DNA from: Hymenobacter setariae
GTDB lineage: Bacteria > Bacteroidota > Bacteroidia > Cytophagales > Hymenobacteraceae
Reading direction: 5' to 3'
Length of the DNA stretch: 64,000 nt
Assembly (NCBI RefSeq): GCF_007713685.1
Contig: NZ_VMRJ01000003.1
Location: forward strand, 800,752-864,751
Part shown: piece after piece, positions 58,036 through 64,000 of the stretch
Numbering within the stretch: position 1 is the first letter of the stretch
Layout: every line of letters begins with the position of its first letter
Notes under the pieces: generated by a model
Database searches by the model: none
Told to the model about the DNA's origin: nothing
What the model saw: the letters and a program-made list of their open reading frames with translations, nothing else
Program-made: the position numbers and the translations under genes

Positions 58036-61000
58036 ATGGAGCTTTCTGACTCGTTGGTTCGTCGCGGCTGGGGTATTGCTTGGGCTTGGCTGCTAGTAAT
58101 CAGTGGATTATTGGCATTTAGCGCTAGCTATTTAACTAGCCAGTATGGGCCTGGTGCCGGCGATGAGTCGCAGCCTGGTACAAGTCAGGTGCAGCACCTA
58201 GTGCAGCAGGCCACGGCCACGGCTAGCCAAGAAGCAGAACGTATTCTGCAAGCCAGTCGATACCAAAAAAACCTCCGATTTAGCCAGCTGCTGAGTCAAA
58301 GCACTTATCCAGCTTTTGTCGTAGAAAATGGGCAGCTGCGCGAATGGTCGGCAGCGGGCCCCTCGCCTAAAGCCGAGGACATAGCCGATGAACGGTCAGA
58401 GTGGCTTTCGCAAACTTCCCTAGGTGATTTTGTAGTGGTGCGGCGCGCCTACGGGACTATAGTAGTGTTGGTATATATCCCATTGCTGCAGCGCTACGGC
58501 ATCAGTAACCGCTACTTGCGTGAAGGTTACGGCCGTGCGCTACTACAGGGATTGGATGTGCAGGTGCAATCAGCCATTGGGGCTAAGCCGAGCACGCTGG
58601 TGCGAGAGGCCACTGGCCAGCCGTTGTTTGCGGTGCAATGGCTGCAAAATAGCTCGCTGGCAGGGCGTTATTTGCCGCTGGCCTTATTGGCGCTCGGCGT
58701 GCTGCTGTACGTAGGAGGCTGGCTAGCGCTGGCGTGGCGCTGGTGGCTAGTCCGGCGAGGAGGGGCAGCCGTAGCCGCTTTGGTGCTGCCTCTACTGGCG
58801 CTACGAATAGTACTGTTGCAATTGGGGCTACCCTATGCAATGCTAGAGCTGCCGCTATTCGACCCTCGGGTGTACGCCGTGTCAAGCTGGGCACCATCGC
58901 TGGGCGACTTGCTGCTGAATGCTGCATTAGCGCTGGTTATTGCTGCTGCAGTGTGGCTACTTAGTATTCACTATCGCTGGCAAACTCGCGCGCAAGTCGG
59001 CAACCGCATGGGTTGGCGTATCGGGCTGACCGTGGTATTTAGCTCGCTGCTGCTTTTGCTGCATAGCTACTACCGCATGGCATTTAGCAGTGGTCAGCTC
59101 AATCTTGATATTACCCAGAGTATTCAAGTTACGGGCTTTCGCCTAGTGTTAGCGCTGGCCGTCGTGCTGCACACAGCTGCCATTTTGCTGCTGCTACTGC
59201 TACTGACAAGGCTGCTAGGCCCCGGCCGGCGGCTGACGCACGGCGGCCTGCTACTCGGCCTCACGGGAGGGGGCGCGTTGGCCCTACTGGGGCTGAGCGC
59301 GTTACTTGGTTGGACCTGGCTTTGCCTGGCGGCTTTAGCTGTTAGCTATTTTGTGCTGGTGCGCATGGCGGGGCCGGGGCCTAGGGGCTTAGCCTACTTA
59401 GCACTACTACTGCTAGGGCTAGGGGCTGCCACCGGAGCCCTGGCGCAATACGAGCAGTTTGGGCATCAATTACTGCTGGATAAGCAGCGTTTAGCTAACA
59501 ATCTTCTAGTTGATAATGACTTGCAGGGGGAGTTTCTATTAGGAGAGCGCATTCGCCTGCTCGCCGCCGACCCGGTTATTGCTCAAATGCTGGCTACCCA
59601 GCCTGTGCGGGCTGATGCGGTGCGCCGCCGCGTGAGTCGGCAGTACCTGCGCGACTATTTTGATAAGTACGAAGCCGGCATCAGCTTATTCGATGCCGCG
59701 GGCAAGCCCGTAGACACGGAAGGAAGCGATACGCTCACCTTTGGCCAAACCCGCGAACTGCTGTCGCGCACGGCCACGGCCACCGACCAGGCGGGCGTAT
59801 TTCTGTTAAAATCAGAAAATTCGTTTAGCTCGCGGCGCTACGCGGCCGTGGTGCCGCTGGTGGCGCCGCCGATAGTGGGCATTGGGCCCCCGGCGCCGGC
59901 CGGCACCATTGTGCTCACGCTTAGCCTACGCAAGCTATCGAGCTATAGTGTGCTGCCCGAATTGCTCGTAGACCAAAAGTTTTTTCAGCCGGGCCTTGCT
60001 ACTGACCTCAACTACGCTGGCTTTGCGGCGGGACGCCTAGTGTATAGTGAGGGCGATTTTGACTACGCCAACTTACTGCCCGCTAGTCGCCTGCGCGACC
60101 CGCGCCTCTACCAAGAGGGCATAGTGCTCAGTGGGTTTCACCACTTAGCTGTGCATGGGGCAGAAGGCCGCACGGTGGTGGTGACGACCTCGACCTACTC
60201 GCTAGCCGACTGGCTGTCCAACTTCTCATTTCAACTCTTGCTCAATAGCGTGCTGTGGGTGCTGGCGGCCAGCCTATACCTGCTGCTGCGCCGCGAGCGC
60301 AGCGCCTGGCAGCTCAATTTCAGCACCCGTATTCAGGTGCTGCTCAACGTGGGTATTTTGCTGTCGTTGGTAGTAGTGAGCGTGGCCACAGCTAGCCAAG
60401 TTATTTCGAGCTACCGCCGCGATTTGCTTCGTACCTACGAGCGCCGCGGCCACATTGCCCTCGAAAGTCTACTGCGCCGCCGCGACCTGCTGGCAGATAG
60501 TACTAATCGCCCTACTGGGTATGACCCGGCGCTTACCGGGCTAGTGCATAATGTAGCTGCCCTTACCGAAACCGACCTCAACTTGTATGATGCCCAAGGC
60601 AAGCTGCTGGTGAGCTCCCAGCCGCTCATTTTTGAAGCGGGCCTCCTAGGGTCGTTGCTCAATCCGCAGGCTATCGTAGCCTTTCGGGAGGGGGCCATGA
60701 GCCGCATTTTGCTCACTGAGCGGGCTGGGTCGTTGTCATTCAGTGCCTTGTACTTGCCTGTGCGAATGCCTAGTAGCGGCGGCACCGTGGCCGGGCCTGT
60801 GCTAGGCTATGTGGGTATTCCCTTCTTCGACTCACAGAAGGAACTGGATAGCAAGCTGACCGAGCTCTTCACCACTATCCTCAACATATTTACACTTATG
60901 GGCTTGCTGTTCTTGGTGCTAGCGTTCGTAGCTACGCGCCAGCTCACGGCTCCGCTCAAGCTGCTGACCGAGCGCCTGAAACGCACCACGCTCACAGGCC

Positions 61001-61794
61001 AGAACGAAGTACTCGACTACCGCAGCAGCGACGACGAAATCGGGCTGCTGGTGCGCGAGTACAACACCATGCTTGGCAAGCTCGAAGCCAGCAAGCGTGA
61101 GTTGGCTACGCAAGAAAAAGAAGCAGCCTGGCGCGAGATGGCCCGCCAAGTAGCCCACGAAATCAAGAATCCGCTCACGCCTATGAAGCTGAGCCTGCAA
61201 TACTTGCAAAAGGCCATTGATGAGGGAAGGCCCAACACCGAAGCTTTGATAGCCCGCATTTCGCAGACGCTCATCACCCAAATTGATGTGCTTTCCGACA
61301 TTGCTACCTCGTTCAGCACTTTTACCAACCTGCCCACCATGCGCCCCGAGCGCCTCGATGTGGCGGCCGTGCTGCGACACTGCGCCGACCTCTTTCGGGA
61401 GCAGGATGGGGACGACGGCGAGCTACACCTAGCCCTACCCGACAATGAGTCGTGCACCGTATTTGCCGATGAAAGCCTGTTGGTGCGCACCTTCAACAAC
61501 TTGTTGCTCAATGCCAAGCAGGCCGTGCCGCCCGGCCGTCAGCCTCGCCAGGAGGTAGCCCTTAAGTGTAGTCCTAGCAAGGTTCTCATCACCATTGCCG
61601 ACAATGGTAGCGGCATCGCCGAAGAGGTGCGCGACAAAGTCTTTCGGCCCAATTTTACCACGAAGGCCACCGGCTCGGGCATTGGGCTAGCGGTAGCTAA
61701 GCGCGGCATTGAGAGCGCGGGCGGCAGCATCTGGTTTGAAACGGTGGAAGACGAGGGCACTACCTTCTTTATCGAACTGCCGCTGGCAGGATAA
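58036..61794 (+). CDS. large multi-pass sensor histidine kinase (NtrY-like C-terminus)
   Basis: A 1252-residue protein. The N-terminal half has a first helix, an extracytoplasmic domain (about 35-210), several membrane helices (about 215-480), a second periplasmic domain (about 490-725), more helices, and another cache-like extracytoplasmic domain ahead of the last helix (about 945-965). Then come HAMP, HisKA with the phospho-accepting His at 1041 (MARQVAHEIKNPLTPMKLSL), and HATPase_c (NNLLLNAKQAV, ADNGSGIAEEV, GSGIGLAVAKRG). No response-regulator gene lies beside it. The signal sensed is unknown. The double sensory architecture is unusual. Confidence 0.9.
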   Translation: MELSDSLVRRGWGIAWAWLLVISGLLAFSASYLTSQYGPGAGDESQPGTSQVQHLVQQATATASQEAERILQASRYQKNLRFSQLLSQSTYPAFVVENGQLREWSAAGPSPKAEDIADERSEWLSQTSLGDFVVVRRAYGTIVVLVYIPLLQRYGISNRYLREGYGRALLQGLDVQVQSAIGAKPSTLVREATGQPLFAVQWLQNSSLAGRYLPLALLALGVLLYVGGWLALAWRWWLVRRGGAAVAALVLPLLALRIVLLQLGLPYAMLELPLFDPRVYAVSSWAPSLGDLLLNAALALVIAAAVWLLSIHYRWQTRAQVGNRMGWRIGLTVVFSSLLLLLHSYYRMAFSSGQLNLDITQSIQVTGFRLVLALAVVLHTAAILLLLLLLTRLLGPGRRLTHGGLLLGLTGGGALALLGLSALLGWTWLCLAALAVSYFVLVRMAGPGPRGLAYLALLLLGLGAATGALAQYEQFGHQLLLDKQRLANNLLVDNDLQGEFLLGERIRLLAADPVIAQMLATQPVRADAVRRRVSRQYLRDYFDKYEAGISLFDAAGKPVDTEGSDTLTFGQTRELLSRTATATDQAGVFLLKSENSFSSRRYAAVVPLVAPPIVGIGPPAPAGTIVLTLSLRKLSSYSVLPELLVDQKFFQPGLATDLNYAGFAAGRLVYSEGDFDYANLLPASRLRDPRLYQEGIVLSGFHHLAVHGAEGRTVVVTTSTYSLADWLSNFSFQLLLNSVLWVLAASLYLLLRRERSAWQLNFSTRIQVLLNVGILLSLVVVSVATASQVISSYRRDLLRTYERRGHIALESLLRRRDLLADSTNRPTGYDPALTGLVHNVAALTETDLNLYDAQGKLLVSSQPLIFEAGLLGSLLNPQAIVAFREGAMSRILLTERAGSLSFSALYLPVRMPSSGGTVAGPVLGYVGIPFFDSQKELDSKLTELFTTILNIFTLMGLLFLVLAFVATRQLTAPLKLLTERLKRTTLTGQNEVLDYRSSDDEIGLLVREYNTMLGKLEASKRELATQEKEAAWREMARQVAHEIKNPLTPMKLSLQYLQKAIDEGRPNTEALIARISQTLITQIDVLSDIATSFSTFTNLPTMRPERLDVAAVLRHCADLFREQDGDDGELHLALPDNESCTVFADESLLVRTFNNLLLNAKQAVPPGRQPRQEVALKCSPSKVLITIADNGSGIAEEVRDKVFRPNFTTKATGSGIGLAVAKRGIESAGGSIWFETVEDEGTTFFIELPLAG

Positions 61795-61866
61795 ATTGGT
61801 AAGAATTAGCTATGTACATAATGGCGTAAGTTGGCATCAATCAGCTGACTACTTACCCTGTGCACT

Positions 61867-63348
61867 ATGGCAAACGCGCTTCTTACCACTTGGTTTTCGT
61901 TGCTACTGCTGCTGGTTATACCAGTAGGTGCAGCCCCACCTAGAGCCGTGCTGCGGGCGCAAGCCGGTAGCGACCCGATTATATTCAGCTACTACAACCT
62001 ATATGGAACGGCGAACGATAGGGGCCTGATTACTAGCAGCCGCGTTGGCTGGGTAGAATTTGGGAACGGTTCTTATACACCAACGCTAATTCGTTTCACA
62101 AATCGTATTGTGCAGAACCCGCCCGCGCGCACCCGCCTGCTAGAACCGCCGGTGCTAGTACTAATGCCTGGCGACACCGTGACGATACTGCATAATACCG
62201 CCCGCAATAGCTTTCAATTCAAGGGTCGCCACCAAGCCGAACTAGATTTTTGTGTGCGCTTGTGGCGCGGCGCGCTCAGCCTAGATGGGGTGCCAGGCGA
62301 ATTGAGCGAGCCAGTAGAGGGGGACTCGACCATTACTTACCAGGATGCGAACATTCGAAACTTGGCTAATCGCAAGCGCCTTACGCAATATTTGCCGTTG
62401 TGGCAGCGGCTGCGGCTAGAAGGCGACGCCCGCCTGGCCCAGTTGCGCCGCACGCCTGGCATCCGGCCTGAGGTGGCAGCTTGCCTAGGCCGGCAGATAC
62501 GCTTACGGCTATTTTCGATGCTGCTCAACCCTCTGCAGCCCAACAGCCGCCGCGATACCCTACGCACTCCACCGGACGCTTACCGCGACACGGTAGCCGC
62601 GCAGCTGCGTGGTGTGCTAGCTATGCAGGCGCTACCTGCTGCGGCAAGCCAGGGGCTAGGCGGGGCGCTTAGCCAGTATGCCGAATACCAGTGCGTACTG
62701 GCGCGGCAATACCCCACCGCCGGGGCAAGCTATAAGATGGCCAAACAGCTATTTAGTGGCTTTCACCAGGCCTGGGCATGCTATTTAATTTTAGAGGATG
62801 GGCAGCAGCGCCAGAACCTTAGCTACTATATACAGGATTACGCCCGTTGGGTGAAGCCGCACGATGAGTTTCTGAAGATGCTGCGCGGCGGACCGCCCGT
62901 GCCATTACGCTCCTATCCGCATGCCGCCTTTTCCGATTCACTGGCTGGTCCAGCCGGTCCACCGCGGCACCTCACCGACCTGCTGGCCGCTTACCGCGGC
63001 AAAGTGGTACTGCTCGACCTCTGGGCCAGTTGGTGCGTGCCCTGCCGCGAAGAAATACCGCTATCAATAGCCGCTGCCAAGCGTTATGGCAAGCGGGGGC
63101 TGGTAGTGCTTTATCTATCCATCGACGAAGACCCCACGGCCTGGCGCGGGGCGCTTAAGCAGTTGCCGGCGGGCGCGGGGCTCCAGTATCGTTTCATACG
63201 CCCAGGGGCCTCCGCCTTCCGCCAGGAATTTGATGTGCGGTCGGTGCCGCACTACATGCTTCTTGACCGTAGCGGCACTGTGCGCAACCCCGATGCCCTA
63301 CGGCCTGGCGACGTACGCTTCGGGGCCTTGGTAGAACAGTTGCTGTGA
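61867..63348 (+). CDS. TlpA-like thiol-disulfide oxidoreductase with long N-terminal domain
   Basis: A 493-residue exported protein (signal segment at about 5-25). The N-terminal 350 residues form mixed strands and helices that I do not recognise; they may be a ligand- or glycan-facing domain resembling those of Bacteroidota TlpA proteins. Residues about 370-490 are a thioredoxin-like domain with LLDLWASWCVPCREEIP (active site CVPC) and a cis-Pro region SVPHYMLLDRSG. It probably reduces or forms disulfides in the periplasm. It is a single gene after the kinase. Confidence 0.82.
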   Translation: MANALLTTWFSLLLLLVIPVGAAPPRAVLRAQAGSDPIIFSYYNLYGTANDRGLITSSRVGWVEFGNGSYTPTLIRFTNRIVQNPPARTRLLEPPVLVLMPGDTVTILHNTARNSFQFKGRHQAELDFCVRLWRGALSLDGVPGELSEPVEGDSTITYQDANIRNLANRKRLTQYLPLWQRLRLEGDARLAQLRRTPGIRPEVAACLGRQIRLRLFSMLLNPLQPNSRRDTLRTPPDAYRDTVAAQLRGVLAMQALPAAASQGLGGALSQYAEYQCVLARQYPTAGASYKMAKQLFSGFHQAWACYLILEDGQQRQNLSYYIQDYARWVKPHDEFLKMLRGGPPVPLRSYPHAAFSDSLAGPAGPPRHLTDLLAAYRGKVVLLDLWASWCVPCREEIPLSIAAAKRYGKRGLVVLYLSIDEDPTAWRGALKQLPAGAGLQYRFIRPGASAFRQEFDVRSVPHYMLLDRSGTVRNPDALRPGDVRFGALVEQLL

Positions 63349-63376
63349 GCTTGTAAGAATAGTTTAGATAGAGCAC

Positions 63377-63412
63377 TGCCAATTGCTATAGATACACGTG
63401 GAGCAATTGGCA
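63377..63412. terminator. hairpin after the TlpA-like gene
   Basis: TGCCAATTGCT (63377-63387) pairs with AGCAATTGGCA (63402-63412), 11 bp perfect, loop 14 nt. There is no T-run. Confidence 0.6.
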
Positions 63413-63421
63413 CCGCTGCAA

Positions 63422-63465
63422 GGCACTAGTAGGGGGCCATCTAGCGTTGTGGGCCCGCTAGTGCC
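63422..63465. repeat. second inverted repeat upstream of the last gene
   Basis: GGCACTAG (63422-63429) pairs with CTAGTGCC (63458-63465), with additional GGGCC/GGGCCC complementarity inside. It lies 12 bp before the next ATG and may be a regulatory hairpin. Confidence 0.5.
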
Positions 63466-63477
63466 GAACTTTACTCT

Positions 63478-64000
63478 ATGACCCAACGCTACCGTCTGTG
63501 CTTTCCCCTCGTGGGCCTGCTCTTGGCGGTGCTGTGGTTGAGTATACCCCGCGCTTGGGCGCAGCAAGCGGCGCCAGTTCCAGCGACTACTGCGCCGACT
63601 AGCCCACCGGTGGCACCTAGGGCGCCCACCTCGGCGGCGCCGCCGCCTACTACGCAGCGCTGTCGCTACTTGCGCTTGGCCCTGGGGCGCGATACCACGA
63701 CGTTTGCCCTTACCGACTCCCTGACCATTGTGCCGGCTACCGTCACGGCCAACGGGCGGCCGGTAGCCTACGATGTGGCTACCAACCAATACCGTATTGT
63801 GCGGCCGGCGCCGGCCGCCGATAGTACCGGTAGTATTCTGCCCGACTCAGTGTACTTATGCTACCGGGTGCTGCCAGTGCAGCTGCTGGCTCAGCGCTAC
63901 CGCCGCCCGCCCCGGCTCATGGACAGCATCGACTTTCGAGAGCGCAAGATGCTGCGGCTCGAAGACTTCTCGCAGAAGGAGCAAATCTTGAGCACGCCAG
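63478..64000 (+). CDS. exported protein of unknown function, 3' end outside the window
   Basis: At least 174 residues are visible from the ATG at 63478. A signal peptide (LLLAVLWLSIPRAWAQQ) is followed by a Pro/Ala/Thr-rich linker, then a beta-rich segment (LRLALGRDTTTFALTDSL) and LPDSVYLCYRVLPVQLLAQRY with a charged end. The frame is open to the window edge. Pieces of the YRVLPV kind recur in large Bacteroidota outer-membrane proteins, but I do not recognise the family. A possible small hairpin precedes the start. Confidence 0.65.
   Translation, partial: MTQRYRLCFPLVGLLLAVLWLSIPRAWAQQAAPVPATTAPTSPPVAPRAPTSAAPPPTTQRCRYLRLALGRDTTTFALTDSLTIVPATVTANGRPVAYDVATNQYRIVRPAPAADSTGSILPDSVYLCYRVLPVQLLAQRYRRPPRLMDSIDFRERKMLRLEDFSQKEQILSTP

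Overview
The window looks like a chromosomal segment of a GC-rich member of the Bacteroidota, most likely Hymenobacter or a close relative in the Cytophagales. The clues are the promoter signature TTG/TTTG-N19-21-TAnnTTTG, the near absence of Shine-Dalgarno sequences, a complete alternative complex III (ActABCDEF) operon joined to an aa3 oxidase, and families typical of that phylum (CarboxypepD-plug TonB receptor, GSCFA, DUF2167, DUF983, DUF3341). I see no IS element, prophage, CRISPR array or rRNA. All counts and assignments were made by reading the sequence; no searches were run.

Layout. 1-0.8 kb: edge of an AT-richer bicistron of unknown function (DUF6575-like plus a partner), then tRNA-Arg(ACG). 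1.1-8.3 kb: single genes on both strands (VTT membrane protein, DUF2167 protein, a trans-sulfuration PLP enzyme, GT-C-like membrane glycosyltransferase, SGNH lipoprotein, beta-barrel protein, metallo-beta-lactamase-fold hydrolase). 8.3-16 kb: envelope region with a cysteine-rich candidate leader peptide ahead of a TonB-dependent receptor, a coiled-coil OmpA lipoprotein, accD, and a duplicated glycine-zipper/OmpA pair flanking a small glycine-zipper protein. 16-20 kb: endonuclease III-like glycosylase, radical SAM protein, gamma-carbonic anhydrase, CorC/HlyC-type transporter. 20.1-20.3 kb: a 124-nt tRNA-Leu-like gene of abnormal length with its own promoter and terminator. 20.4-36 kb: Lrp/AsnC regulator, thioredoxin, dnaE, desaturase, pepP, an exported methyltransferase, priA, and a YyaL-type thioredoxin-domain protein. 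36-39.8 kb: GSCFA protein with a long AT-hook tail, then rpsF-rpsR-rplI.

40-58 kb is a respiratory island: actA-F (quinol to cytochrome c), coxB-coxA, then ctaA and ctaB (heme A synthesis), two subunit III genes, subunit IV, a SCO-like protein with no cysteine, DUF420, a small CxxC membrane protein and DUF983. Together these encode electron flow from quinol through ActB/ActA/ActE to the CuA site of CoxB and on to oxygen, plus assembly factors. 58-64 kb: a very large orphan histidine kinase, a TlpA-like thiol-disulfide protein, and the start of another exported protein.

A genome-scale signal runs through the window. The palindrome CCTAGG occurs about 80 times by hand count, where base composition predicts about 20, and it is built into several perfect terminator hairpins. 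It is absent from about 38.1 to 44.3 kb (ribosomal proteins, actA and most of actB).
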